From JAIBJN01 sp963775505 (GTDB lineage: Bacteria > Actinomycetota > Thermoleophilia > Gaiellales > Gaiellaceae), in NCBI GenBank assembly GCA_963775505.1, contig CAVZIL010000004.1, positions 1-64,000 of the forward strand: 64,000 nt of DNA, given 5' to 3'. A model generated the notes under the pieces. The model saw nothing but the letters and a program-made list of their open reading frames with translations. It was not told where the DNA came from and made no database searches. Below, piece after piece: positions 50,638 through 60,057 of the stretch. The position numbers and the translations under genes were made by a program. The first letter of the stretch is position 1. Each line of letters starts with the position of its first letter.

Positions 50638-52133
50638 GCACGCCGGGCGGCGGCCTCGACGCGAGGCTCGAGGCGTACCGGAGCCTGCGGCATGAGCTCG
50701 AGCGGGCGATTCTCCCGCTTGCCACGTCCGTCGACGGGCGCCGCTTCACCTTCCAGGCCTCCCTGCACGAGCTCGCCTTCCAGTCAGGCGGCTACGTCGT
50801 CCTCGAGGACGGCGGCGAGCCGCGGCTCGGCCAGGTGATCACGCTCGAGTCGGCGAGTCGCGAGGGGCCGGAGCTCGCCGTCGGCCTTGCGGATGACGTC
50901 TCGGCGCACAGCCAGGTGCTGCTCCGCTACGCGCAGGGCGAGGGCGTGGTGCTCGAAGGGGACGGCACGCCGTTCCACGACGCCACGGCCAGGCCGGCCA
51001 GGCCGGAGGAGGTCGCGGCCTGGCTGGAGCGGACACGTCCGCCGAGGGCGAGCCTGGAGATCGGCGAGCTCGTGCTCGCCCCCGGGGTTCGCTTCGCGCT
51101 CGACGCCGGCGGCTTCGACAGGCACACCTTCCTCTGCGGCCAGTCCGGGTCCGGGAAGACCTACTCGCTGGGGCTCGTCCTCGAGCGCCTCCTGCTCGAG
51201 ACCGACCTGCGGGTCGTCATCCTCGACCCCAACTCGGACTTCGTCCGCCTCGGGGCCGTGCGCGAAGGAGCCGACGGCGAGCTGGCGTCCCGCTACGCGG
51301 GCGTGACGGGCGCGGTCTCGGTGCGGTCGCAGCGAGACGAGGTCGAGCCGCTGCAGCTGGCCTTTCCGGAGCTCGACTCGGCGGCACAGGCGGCCGTCCT
51401 GCGTCTCGACCCGATCGCGGACCGGGAGGAGTACTCGGCGCTCACGGCCGCGCTCGACGAGTGGAACCCGTCGACCTTGACGGAGCTCGCGACCTCTGGC
51501 GGAGAGGACGGGCGCCGGCTCCTCGGTCGCGCCAACAACCTCGGCGTGCTCGACTGGGGCGTCTGGGCGCGCGGCGCCGAGGGCTCGATCCTGCGGGACG
51601 CGACCGACGCGAACGTCCGCTGCCTCGTCGTCGACCTCGGCTCGCTCGGGACGCGCCAGGAGCAGGCGCTCGTGGCGGAGGCGGTCCTCGGGCGGCTCTG
51701 GGAGCGACGCGCCGACCGCTCGCCCGTCCTGATCGTGATCGACGAGGCGCACAACGTCTGCCCCGCCGAGCCCGAGGACGCCCTCACCGCGCTCGCCACC
51801 GAGCACGCCGTGCGCATCGCCGGCGAGGGCCGGAAGTTCGGCCTGTACCTGCTCGTGTCGACCCAGCGGCCGCAGAAGGTGCACGAAAACGTCCTCAGCC
51901 AATGCGACAACCTGCTCCTGATGCGCATGAACTCCGCCGCCGACCTCGGCTTCGTGGGCGACGTCTTCTCGTTCGTGCCGCAGAGCCTGCTCGAGCGGGC
52001 GACGGCGTTCCGCCAGGGCGAAGCGCTCGCGGCGGGAAAGATCTCGCCGCATCCGGCGCTCCTCCGCTTCGGCTCGCGGGTGAGCGAGGAGGGCGGCAGC
52101 GACGTCCCCGCCGACTGGGCTGCCGAGCGCTAG
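50634..52133 (+). CDS. HerA-like hexameric ATPase/translocase
   Basis: 499 residues. An N-terminal HAS-barrel-like region, then a RecA fold: Walker A FLCGQSGSGKTYSLGLVL, Walker B VLIVIDEAHNVCP, and FGLYLLVSTQRPQKVHENVL with the sensor Gln/Arg region. HerA usually pairs with NurA nuclease in end resection, or with other nucleases in defence systems; neither is adjacent. Here it is the fourth gene of the tmk operon with a GTGA overlap to ricT, suggesting a housekeeping DNA-processing role. Confidence 0.85.
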   Translation: MSTPGGGLDARLEAYRSLRHELERAILPLATSVDGRRFTFQASLHELAFQSGGYVVLEDGGEPRLGQVITLESASREGPELAVGLADDVSAHSQVLLRYAQGEGVVLEGDGTPFHDATARPARPEEVAAWLERTRPPRASLEIGELVLAPGVRFALDAGGFDRHTFLCGQSGSGKTYSLGLVLERLLLETDLRVVILDPNSDFVRLGAVREGADGELASRYAGVTGAVSVRSQRDEVEPLQLAFPELDSAAQAAVLRLDPIADREEYSALTAALDEWNPSTLTELATSGGEDGRRLLGRANNLGVLDWGVWARGAEGSILRDATDANVRCLVVDLGSLGTRQEQALVAEAVLGRLWERRADRSPVLIVIDEAHNVCPAEPEDALTALATEHAVRIAGEGRKFGLYLLVSTQRPQKVHENVLSQCDNLLLMRMNSAADLGFVGDVFSFVPQSLLERATAFRQGEALAAGKISPHPALLRFGSRVSEEGGSDVPADWAAER

Positions 52134-52151
52134 GAGCCCGACAGATGGAAA

Positions 52152-52186
52152 CGCCGGGCCGCCGGTGGTGGTGCGGCGGCCCGGCG
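52152..52186. terminator. 13-bp hairpin between convergent genes
   Basis: CGCCGGGCCGCCG-N9-CGGCGGCCCGGCG, perfect stem, 18 bases after the HerA stop and 31 bases beyond the convergent stop at 52218. No U tract. Confidence 0.6.
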
Positions 52187-52217
52187 CGCTCGCCGGGGAT
52201 GGCGAGGGCTGCGGCTA

Positions 52218-52849
52218 CTAGGCCATGGCCGCCTTCTCGGCGCGGGCGGTCTTCGTCGGCGGCGGAGTGGCGAAGGGCGCCGCCGATGGCCAGCACCAGG
52301 AAGCCGACGCCGCTGAGGATGAGCGCGATGCCGACGACGATGCCGAAGAGCGCGAGCTGCTCGGCCATGTAGGAGAGGTTGAGCGCCGTCGAGAGCGCGG
52401 TCTCGGTCACCCAGGTGTTGCGCGCCTGGTTGGGGACCGGGTTCCCCTCCTCGTCGGTGAGCGCCGCCGCCTCGTCGCTCGTCCCGGCGGGGTCCTCGGG
52501 GTCGTCGGCGGCCAGGAAGCGACCCATCTGGGCGTAGGTCAGGCCGCCGGAGGACTCGAGCGCGTGGATCCGCATGTACTGCGAGAAGCAGCGCGCCTCG
52601 TCGCCGCTGTCGATCTCCTCACCGGCGACGTCGCAGTCGGGAGCGGACACGGCCAGACCGGCCTCGTCGATCCCGGGCTGGATGCCCGCCGGGCGACATG
52701 TCGTCGCCGCCGACGATCTGCTCACGCGCCAGCTCGTCCTGAACGGTGCTGCGGGCGTCGAAGCTCAGCCAGAGCGCTCCGATGCCGAAGGCGATGAGGA
52801 CGACTCCTGCCAGGAGGCCCCCGTACTCGAGCAGCTTGCGCATGGTCAT
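52218..52849 (-). CDS. Two-helix membrane protein, unknown function (two frameshifts)
   Basis: About 210 residues. One helix at each end (GGLLAGVVLIAFGIGALWL; LFGIVVGIALILSGVGFLVL) with an extracytoplasmic loop holding DCDVAGEEIDSGDEARCF, SQYMRIHALESSGGLTYAQM, and RNTWVTETALSTALNLSYMA. Surplus bases near 52685 (before AGIQPGIDEAG) and near 52285 must be removed; the native tail is then ATPPPTKTARAEKAAMA and TAG at 52218. I recall similar proteins from related actinobacteria, without a role. A regulon box lies 106 bp upstream, just past the exporter genes. Confidence 0.68.
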
Positions 52850-52955
52850 CGTTCCTTCTCCCTTCCGTGGTCGCTGATCGGCAGCTTCGCGTGGCAGGCC
52901 TCCGGGGCCATCGGGGCGCGCGCCGACCGCCGCTGCGGGGCGACCGCCGTCCACC

Positions 52956-52970
52956 TTCGGGTTTCCCGCA
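52956..52970 (-). promoter_or_regulatory. TGCGG-N5-CCGAA box
   Basis: Minus strand TGCGGGAAACCCGAA, containing the perfect palindrome CGGG-AAA-CCCG. CCCCGATGG follows 39 bases later (52916-52908), i.e. 21 more than at the other two best sites. It lies between the exporter permease stop and the start of the gene at 52849. Confidence 0.55.
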
Positions 52971-52975
52971 GGCCC

Positions 52976-55900
52976 TCACTCGTAGCGCAGCGCCTCGGCG
53001 GGGCGCACGCGGGCGGCCCGGCGGGCCGGCGCGATCGTCGCCACGATGGCGACGGCGTAGACGAGCGCGAAGATGACGAGCAGGTTGAGCCAGGGAACGT
53101 CGAGCTCGAGGTTCGCCCAGCTCGGCTCGCGCCGCTGGTCGGCGATGATGTTCCAGGCGAGGATCAGCCCGAGCAGCGTGCCCACGAGGATCGAGGTGAG
53201 CGCGAGGAACGAGGACTCGAGCAGGAAGGACGCCTCCACCATCCGCCGCCGGAAGCCGATCGCGCGCATGACGCCGATCTGCTGGCGCCGCTCGACGACG
53301 GAGCGGGCGCTGATCACGCCGAGCGCGGCCACCCCGACGAGGAGGCCGAGGCCCATGAAGCCCTGGATGAGCCGGTTGAACGTGACCGAGCCGGCGGTGA
53401 CGTCCTCCATCACCTGCTGGATCGACTCGGCCTCCATCCCGTAGCCCATGAAGGCCGACTCGAGGCCGGTGGCCGCCTCGGCCGGGTCGACCCCGGGCAC
53501 GAGGTCGAAGTAGAAGATGGTCGGGTAGGCGCGGCCTGTGAAGGCCAGGTCGAGCGTCCTCCGCGAGGTCGAGATCCCCGCCATCTCGAGCGGCGTCGTG
53601 TCGGAGAGGATCCCGATCACGGTCAGCTCGACGGTCTGCCCGGTCTGGGGGTCGCGGAGCTCGATCGGGATCGGCTCGAACGTGCCCTCGTCGAAGTAGA
53701 AGCCGCTCAGACGGAAGTCGGAGGGCACGGCGAAGTTGAAGTTGTCGCGCCTGGGGACGATCGTGCTGTCGACCACGGCGAGATTCGGCTGCGACGCGAG
53801 CGCGTTCCAGACGTCGCGCGAGGAGCCGTAGCCCTCGGCGACCTTGCCCAGGTCGAAGCTCGTGTGCCCGAGGAAGGCGTCATCGAGCCCGCGGACGACG
53901 TACGGCTCGAACGGGCGCCCGGTGCCCTTCTGGGTCGCCTCGACCGGCAGGAACGACTGCGACGCCGCGACGGCGATGTCCTCGTCCCGCAGCCCCGGGG
54001 CGACGGCGACGGCCCGCTCGATGTCGGTTATCGGTGTCGTCCCGCCCGTGCTCGCCCTGACGTTGAACCCGCCGCCGAAGGTTTCCTCCTGCCTGATGGT
54101 CTTCATGAACGAGCCGTTCGAGGCCACGCCGGTCACGAGCGTGAAGACGACGAGCGTGAACATGGCGAGGGTCGTGCCCGTCCGGAAGCGGTTGGCCAGC
54201 GGGTAGGCCATCGAGATCTTGAGGATCGGCGCGAGGCTGCGGATCGGGCCGAAGATCCGCATGACGAGCCCGAGGAGCACGTCGGCGTTGAAGACGATCA
54301 CCCAGACCGCGCCAACGACGATCATGAGGCCGGCGGCGATCCAGGTCGAGAAGTTCATCGAGAGCGGGCCCAGCGCCTGCTCCCAGAGCGCCCACGGGAG
54401 CAGGAGGAGGCCTGATACGGCCAGGCCGCAGGACGTGAAGGCGATCCGCTCGGAGACCCCCAACGCCCTCAGGACCGGGACGAGGCTGACGAGTAGCAGC
54501 GAGACCCCCATCATCGCGGGCGTGGCCGCGTCGCCCGAGATCCCCGAGAGGGTGAGCAGCCCGCCCAGCGCGAGCCCGGCCGCTGCCAGGGCGAGCCTGC
54601 GCCGCCGGCGCGGGGCGTGCGGCTCCGGCAGGTTCCGGATCGCCGCCGAGATCGTCATCGTGCTCACGCGCCAGGCGGAGACCGCGACGACCGCGAGCGT
54701 CAGCAGGACGCCGAGGGCGTAGGCGATGGCGAGGCTCCGCGGCGTGACGGCGAACTCGATCTCGAAGTCGCCCCCGGCGGCCGTGTTGAATGCCCGCGAC
54801 ATGACGAGCACCATCAGGAACGCGAAGGCGGCCCCGACGAGCGCGCCCACGAGCGCAGCGATGAGGTCGTAGGCGGCGCCCTCGAAGGTGAAGGTCTGGA
54901 CGAGGTGCCCGCGCCTCGTGCCGATCGCCCGCGCGATGCCGAGCTCGCCCCGCCGCTCCGCGGCGAGCATGACGAAGACGAGGAAGATGAGGAGGATCCC
55001 GGCGGCGATCGAGAAGGAGCCGAACGTCGTGAAGAAGGCCATGAAGGCGTTGCCCTGGAGGTCCGCGGCCTCGATCGCGTCCTGCTTCGACTCGTCGATG
55101 TCCAGGCCGAGCGGGCCGAGCACGGGCTCGAGCGTCTTCACGACTTCGTCGCTCAGCGCGGCGCCCGACCACTCGTCTCCGCTGTTGGAGATGAGGATGT
55201 GGCGCGCGCGATCGGATCGGCCCAGGAAGGCCTGCGCCTGCTCGAGCGGCATGAGGACAGCGGAGCCGTCGGTCCCGGCGCCCTCGTAGTCGACGACGTC
55301 TTTCACCGTGACACGGAGGGGCGGGCGGCCGCCGGCGAAGACGAGGACACTGTCCCCCGTCGAGACCCCGAGCTCCGAGGCGGCCTCCTCGTTCAGGTAC
55401 GCCTCACCGGGCGAGAGGCCGTCGAGCGTGGCCGCGCCGGAGCGCCCTTCGATCGTGCCGAACCCTTGCATGCGATCGGGATCGGCCGCAAACAGGGTCA
55501 CGCGGGGCTCGGTCTGGCGCTGTGCCGGCGCCTGCGCCGCGACCTCTTCGATCACCGCCGGGGTGATGCCGTCCACCAGGTCGGAGCCGGCGAGCGCCGC
55601 GTCGATGTCGGCCACGACGTCCTCGTCGAAGTACTCGACCCCGGTGGCTGAGCCGAGGTTCGTCCCCAGGCTGACTTCGGTGCCTTTCGCGGAGATGAGC
55701 TCGTCCGTCTGGCCGAGGGTCCTGACGGCCGCTCCGCGAATCGTGTGACTCATCGTGTCGCCGGTCGTCAGAGCGGTCGCGACGATCGTCGTCCCCAGCA
55801 TCAGCCCGATCACGATCAGCGCCGTGCGGCCGCGCCTGCGCCCGACGTTGCGGACGCCGAGCTTGACGAGGATCGGATGACGCAGCGCGAGCACGGCGAC

Positions 55901-55978
55901 GACGCCGAGCGCGCCCACGAGCGCGACCGTGAGGATGGTGAGCAGCGTGTCGACGGGGATGCCGAAGACCTTCTGCAT
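52976..55978 (-). CDS. FtsX/MacB-type ABC transporter permease (two FtsX domains)
   Basis: 1000 residues, about ten helices. The N-terminal half starts LLTILTVALVGALGVVAVL and RTALIVIGLMLGTTIVAT, followed by a large extracytoplasmic domain, a FtsX core (FFTTFGSFSIAAGILLIFLV), a second extracytoplasmic domain, and a second FtsX core ending ARRAARVRPAEALRYE. This is the mechanotransmission type of exporter, moving lipoproteins or antimicrobials. It starts two bases after the ATPase stop. Confidence 0.9.
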   Translation of the reverse strand: MQKVFGIPVDTLLTILTVALVGALGVVAVLALRHPILVKLGVRNVGRRRGRTALIVIGLMLGTTIVATALTTGDTMSHTIRGAAVRTLGQTDELISAKGTEVSLGTNLGSATGVEYFDEDVVADIDAALAGSDLVDGITPAVIEEVAAQAPAQRQTEPRVTLFAADPDRMQGFGTIEGRSGAATLDGLSPGEAYLNEEAASELGVSTGDSVLVFAGGRPPLRVTVKDVVDYEGAGTDGSAVLMPLEQAQAFLGRSDRARHILISNSGDEWSGAALSDEVVKTLEPVLGPLGLDIDESKQDAIEAADLQGNAFMAFFTTFGSFSIAAGILLIFLVFVMLAAERRGELGIARAIGTRRGHLVQTFTFEGAAYDLIAALVGALVGAAFAFLMVLVMSRAFNTAAGGDFEIEFAVTPRSLAIAYALGVLLTLAVVAVSAWRVSTMTISAAIRNLPEPHAPRRRRRLALAAAGLALGGLLTLSGISGDAATPAMMGVSLLLVSLVPVLRALGVSERIAFTSCGLAVSGLLLLPWALWEQALGPLSMNFSTWIAAGLMIVVGAVWVIVFNADVLLGLVMRIFGPIRSLAPILKISMAYPLANRFRTGTTLAMFTLVVFTLVTGVASNGSFMKTIRQEETFGGGFNVRASTGGTTPITDIERAVAVAPGLRDEDIAVAASQSFLPVEATQKGTGRPFEPYVVRGLDDAFLGHTSFDLGKVAEGYGSSRDVWNALASQPNLAVVDSTIVPRRDNFNFAVPSDFRLSGFYFDEGTFEPIPIELRDPQTGQTVELTVIGILSDTTPLEMAGISTSRRTLDLAFTGRAYPTIFYFDLVPGVDPAEAATGLESAFMGYGMEAESIQQVMEDVTAGSVTFNRLIQGFMGLGLLVGVAALGVISARSVVERRQQIGVMRAIGFRRRMVEASFLLESSFLALTSILVGTLLGLILAWNIIADQRREPSWANLELDVPWLNLLVIFALVYAVAIVATIAPARRAARVRPAEALRYE

Positions 55979-55980
55979 CG

Positions 55981-56706
55981 TCAGCCGGTGACGAGCTCGG
56001 GCTGCGCGATCGTGGCGACCTCGCCGTCGAGCATGCGCACGATCCGGTCGGTCTTCTGGCCGACGGACAGGTCATGCGTGACGAGCAGGAAAGTCAGCCC
56101 GCGCTCCTCGTTGAGGTTCCGCATCAGGTCGACGATCTCGGCCGCGCGCTCGCTGTCGAGGTCGCCGGTGGGCTCGTCGGCCCAGACGACTGCCGGGTCG
56201 TTGACCAGCGCTCGCGCGATCGTGACCCGCTGGCGCTCGCCACCCGAGAGCTCGTCGGGGAGGTGGTGGGCGCGGCCCGCAAGGTCGACGAGGCCGAGCG
56301 CCTCGAGCGCCCGCTCGCGGGCCTCCCGCTGCGAGCGGCGAGCGATCAGGAGCGGGAGCTCGACGTTCTCGACCGCGCTCAGCACCGGCATGAGGTTGTA
56401 GAACTGAAAGACGAAGCCCATGTGCAGGGCGCGGTAGTCGGTGCGCTCGCGGTCGGACATGGACGCGAGCGACGTCCCCTCGATCAGGACGTCGCCGGCG
56501 TCGACGGCGTCGAGGCCGGAGAGGCAGTTGAGGAGCGTCGTCTTGCCGCAGCCGCTCGGCCCCATGATCGCCACCATCTCGCCGCGGCCGACCGACAGGC
56601 TCACGCCGTTCAGGGCGTGCACCTTCACCTTCCCGGTGTCGTAGATCTTCTGGATGTCCCTCGCCTCGACGAGGGGGCTTTGGGGACGTGCATCTCCGCT
56701 GTTCAT
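55981..56706 (-). CDS. ABC transporter ATPase (MacB/LolD type)
   Basis: 241 residues. Walker A AIMGPSGCGKTTLLNCLSGL, signature DELSGGERQRVTIARALV, Walker B AVVWADEPTGDLDSERA, and VTHDLSVGQKTDRIV. It is the motor of the FtsX permease encoded next. ATG 56706 is the usual-looking start; an in-frame ATG at 56742 lies inside the conserved CCCCGATGGCGCC sequence. A palindromic regulon box sits 59 bp upstream. Confidence 0.92.
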   Translation of the reverse strand: MNSGDARPQSPLVEARDIQKIYDTGKVKVHALNGVSLSVGRGEMVAIMGPSGCGKTTLLNCLSGLDAVDAGDVLIEGTSLASMSDRERTDYRALHMGFVFQFYNLMPVLSAVENVELPLLIARRSQREARERALEALGLVDLAGRAHHLPDELSGGERQRVTIARALVNDPAVVWADEPTGDLDSERAAEIVDLMRNLNEERGLTFLLVTHDLSVGQKTDRIVRMLDGEVATIAQPELVTG

Positions 56707-56765
56707 GCCCCACAGCCTCCCCGGCCCGCCGCCGGGCGCCATCGGGGGCTACGCGGCTTCGGGGC

Positions 56766-56780
56766 TTCGGGTTTTCCGCA
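56766..56780 (-). promoter_or_regulatory. TGCGG-N5-CCGAA box before the FtsX exporter operon
   Basis: Minus strand TGCGGAAAACCCGAA, then 18 bases, then CCCCGATGGCGCC. Box, gap and downstream sequence match the NirK promoter at 39823-39868. It lies in the 78-bp gap between the USP stop and the ATPase start. Confidence 0.6.
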
Positions 56781-56784
56781 GGGC

Positions 56785-57241
56785 TCACTCGGCCGCGGGC
56801 GGAACCACCACCACCGGGCACGGCGCATGGTGGACGCACTGCGCGCTCACGGAGCCGAGCAGGAGGCCGGCGAAGCCGCCCCGGCCGCGGGAGCCGACGA
56901 CGAGCAGGTCCGCGTCGTCGGCGGCCGCGAGGAGCGCAGCCGCCGGGCGGGCCTCGACCAGCTCGCCGCGTACCTCGACGCCGGGATCTGCGGACATCGC
57001 CTGCGGCGAGGGAAGCGTCGAGGACGGTCTTCGCGGCGGCCTCCAGGTGCTCGTGCACGTCGTCGTCCGACGGCCCGAGCGGCGGCGAGCCGACGCCCAC
57101 GGCTCGGGCAGCGCGTCGATGAGCGGCACCATCCAGGCATGGACGATCCGGACAGCGGCGCCGCGGACGCGGGCTTCCGTCCAGCGCCCAGCGAAGGGCC
57201 TCCAGGCCTCCCGGCGAGCCGTCGACGCCGACGACGATCAT
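56785..57241 (-). CDS. Universal stress protein (three frameshifts)
   Basis: About 150 residues. Starts MIVVGVDGSPGGLEALRWAL; the ATP-binding loop is VVGSRGRGGFAGLLLGSVS and the end is PCPVVVVPPAAE. The frame must change near 57183 (to RVRGAAVRIVHAWMV), near 57100 (to VGSPPLGPSDDDVHEHLEAA) and near 56993 (to GVEVRGELVEARPA). Each piece carries family-like sequence, so the gene is probably intact in the cell. It begins four bases after the arginine deiminase stop: last gene of an APC-arcA-USP operon. Confidence 0.8.
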
Positions 57242-57245
57242 GCCC

Positions 57246-58496
57246 TCAAGCGTAATCGGGGAGCGCGTCGCGGTCGATCGGGCACGACATGCAGCGGGGA
57301 CCGCCGCGACCCCGGCCGAGCTCGGAGCCGGCGATCGTGATCACCTCGATGCCCTCGTGGCGGAGGCGGGTGTTCGTCTCGACGTTCCGCTCGTAGGCCA
57401 CGACCACGCCCGGCGCGAGCGCGAGCACGTTGTTGCCGTCGTCCCACTGCTCCCGCTCGGCCTCGTAGCGGTCGCCGCCCGTCTCGACCAGGCGCACGCC
57501 GGGGAGGTCGAGCGCCCGCGCGATCTCCAGGAAGAGATCCTCCCGCCTCTCGATGCCGAGCCCTCTCGGGCCGGGCCGGAGCACGTACGGCACGAGCCCG
57601 GCGCGCAGGTCCGGGTAGATCGTGAACGCATCGACGTCGATCATCGTCAAGACCGTGTCGAGGTGCATCGACGAGCGCCGCTCGGGGAGCGGCACCGCGA
57701 TCACCTCTTGCGCCGCGCCGGCGGCGAACAGCCGCTCGGCGAGCAGCTCGACCGCGACGGGAGAGGTCCGCTCGCCCATCCCGACCAGCAGCGCGCCGTT
57801 CCCGATCACGAGGACGTCGCCGCCCTCGAGGTGGGGCGGCAGCGACCATCCCTCGCTCCAGAGCTCGAACTCGCGTCCCGCGAAGAGCGGGTGGTGGCGG
57901 TAGACGGCGTCGAGGTGGATCGACTCGCGCACGCGGGCCGTCTTCGCCATCGCGTTGATCGAGACGCCGCCGTAGATCCACGCGGACGTGTCCCTGGTGA
58001 ACATGTGGTTGGGGAGCGGCGGCAGCGCGAACCCGTCGTCGCGCTCCCTGGCGACGAAGGCTGCGAGCGACTCCGTCTCGAACGGAAGCTCGTCCCAGGC
58101 GACGCCGCCGATGAGCCAGTGCGCGGCCTCCACCGGGGACAGCTCCTGCAGCCAGGCCCTGGCGGCCGGCCCGAGCTCCGGCTTGAGGCCCGCCGCGCGG
58201 AGCGTTCGAGCGAGCACGTCCTCGCGCACCTCGGGGTCGTCGAGCGTCTCTGCGAGCAGGCGCTCGAGGTAGAGGACCTCGACGCCGCGCTCCAGGAGTG
58301 CGTCGGCAAAGGCGTCGTGCTCCTGTCGCGCCCGCTTGACCCAGAGGACGTCGTCGAAGAGGAGCTCGTCCTTGTTCCGGGGCGTGAGGCGGCGGAGCTC
58401 GAGGTCGGGACGGTGGAGGATGACCCTCCGCAGCGTCCCGACCTCCGAGCCCACGTAGAGGCGCGTGGCCTGCTCCGTGCCGGAGCTAGCGGTCAC
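57246..58496 (-). CDS. arcA: Arginine deiminase
   Basis: 416 residues, GTG start at 58496. Hydrolyses arginine to citrulline and ammonia, the first step of the ATP-yielding arginine deiminase pathway. Visible active-site motifs: PNHMFTRDTSAWIYGG, HLEGGDVLVIGNGALLVG, HLDTVLTMIDVDAF, and the nucleophile Cys in GRGGPRCMSCPIDRD. arcB and arcC are not nearby. The gene overlaps the 3' end of an APC permease gene by 11 bases, in place of the usual arcD. Confidence 0.93.
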   Translation of the reverse strand: MTASSGTEQATRLYVGSEVGTLRRVILHRPDLELRRLTPRNKDELLFDDVLWVKRARQEHDAFADALLERGVEVLYLERLLAETLDDPEVREDVLARTLRAAGLKPELGPAARAWLQELSPVEAAHWLIGGVAWDELPFETESLAAFVARERDDGFALPPLPNHMFTRDTSAWIYGGVSINAMAKTARVRESIHLDAVYRHHPLFAGREFELWSEGWSLPPHLEGGDVLVIGNGALLVGMGERTSPVAVELLAERLFAAGAAQEVIAVPLPERRSSMHLDTVLTMIDVDAFTIYPDLRAGLVPYVLRPGPRGLGIERREDLFLEIARALDLPGVRLVETGGDRYEAEREQWDDGNNVLALAPGVVVAYERNVETNTRLRHEGIEVITIAGSELGRGRGGPRCMSCPIDRDALPDYA

Positions 58497-59938
58497 GCGC
58501 CGCTCCCACCGGCGGCTCGGCCACTAGGGGCGTCCGCGTGTCAGGCAGGACGGCCGGGCCCGGGGAGACCTCGCGGCTCTGGCGCCACTTCAGCCAGAGG
58601 TAGATGGGAATCCCCGCGATCAGGAGCATGAACCCCTTGGCGATGTACTCGTAGCCGGCACCCCAGATCGCCCAGGTGGAGTAGGCGAGCGCGAGGAGCG
58701 CGATCACCGAGTAGCGGGCGAGGTGGACCGCCGAGAACGAGGCGCGGTCGGCGAAGAAGAGGTACAGCTGCGCCGCGGCCGCGTACATGTAGGGGATCAG
58801 CGCCGTCAGCGTGGCGATGATGATGATGTCCGTGAACATCTCGACGATCGTCCCGGAGCTCTGCAGGTTCAAGAGCAGGAGCCCCGTGATGAGCGCCGAC
58901 GAGACGACCAGCCCGAAGACCGGCGTCCCGCGCTTCTCGTCCACCCTGGCGAACTGCTTCGGGAAGAGCCCGTCGCGAGCGGGCGCCAGCGCGGCCCGGC
59001 CCTGCAGCAGGATCCACCCGTTGAGGACGCCGAAGATGGAGATCATGGCCACGATTGCGATCGCCTTGCCGCCCCAGGTGCCGCCGAAGATGACGTTGGC
59101 GCCGTCCGCGAAGGGGCTGCTCGAGCCCGCGAGCGCCGAGCTGGCGATCATCCCGAAGAGCGCCAGGGTGGCGATCAGGTAGAGGATTGTCGTTGCCGCC
59201 GTGCCGACGATGGTGGCCCGAGGGATGGTCCTCTCAGGGTCCTTGACCTCCTCGGCAGGAACCGTCGCCGACTCCAGTCCGATGAAGGCCCAGAGCGTGA
59301 GCAGGGCCGCGGCGCTGATGCCCCAGTCGAACCCGCTGGAGAGCGTGAAGGGCTCGAAGTTGCCGGTGTCCATGAAGAACAGCCCGACCACGCCGATCAC
59401 GAGCAGCGGCACGAACTTGAGGACGGTCGTCACGACCTGGATCGCTCCGGCCTCGCGGACGCCCAGGATGTTGGCGAAGGTCAGGATCCAGATGAGCGCG
59501 ATCGCCACGACCACCGCGATCCAGTTCTTCGAGGCATCGCCCCAGAAGACGGTGAGGTAGCCGGCGAAAGCGATCGCGATCGCTGCGTTCCCGACCCAGG
59601 CGTTGATCCAGTAGCTCCACGCGGTCTGGAAGCCGATGAAGTCGCCGAAGGCCTTGCGGGCGTACACGTACGGCCCGCCGGTCTTCGGATAGGCGCGCCC
59701 GAGCGTGGCGAAGACGAGGGCGAGCAGCATGGCGCCGATCCCCGTGAGGACGAACGCGAGGATCGAGACCGGCCCAGCCGTTCCGGCCATGGCGGCGGGC
59801 AGGAGGAAGACTCCTGAGCCGACCATGTTGCCGATGACGAGCGCCGTCGCCATCCAGATGCCCATCGATCGCTTGAGCCCGGGCGAGTCTGGCTGAACAC
59901 GCTGTGCCGTTTGCTTCCGGTGCCATGGCTGGGTCCAT
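58486..59938 (-). CDS. APC-superfamily amino acid permease (one frameshift)
   Basis: About 483 residues with 12 helices. The true start is ATG 59938 after AAGGAGGT; one surplus base near 59905 hides the link between MDPAMAPEANG and QRVQPDSPGLKRSMGIW. Signatures: LVIGNMVGSGVFLLPAAM in helix 1, GGPYVYARKAFGDFIGF, and FIGLESATVPAEEVKDPE. This subgroup includes arginine/ornithine and arginine/agmatine antiporters, which fits the arcA gene it overlaps. Confidence 0.88.
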
Positions 59939-60020
59939 GTCGACCTCCTTGTTCAGGTTCCGGCTCCATGCTCCGAACGAGGAGTTGCCGGATCGCATCA
60001 GCGGCCGCTCCGATCTCGCC

Positions 60021-60035
60021 TGCGGGAAACCACGG
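60021..60035 (+). promoter_or_regulatory. Degenerate regulon box in a divergent promoter
   Basis: TGCGGGAAACCACGG matches the left arm and A-rich centre of the box but not the right arm. It lies between the APC permease operon and the acyl-CoA synthetase fusion, 22 bp before ATG 60058. Confidence 0.35.
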
Positions 60036-60057
60036 CATTGGCCGGGCCTTCCGCGGC

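Noticed and set aside
50634..52133. HerA-based defence system (HerA with SIR2, DUF4297 or NurA partner)
   Set aside because: The gene is embedded in a housekeeping tmk-holB-ricT operon and is followed by a terminator; no nuclease partner is adjacent.
52906..52910. Short upstream open frame starting in the CCCCGATGG element before the gene at 52849
   Set aside because: Twenty-one codons ending on the downstream ATG could be coupling, but only coincidence with the conserved element supports it, and two indels in this gene make the frame uncertain.
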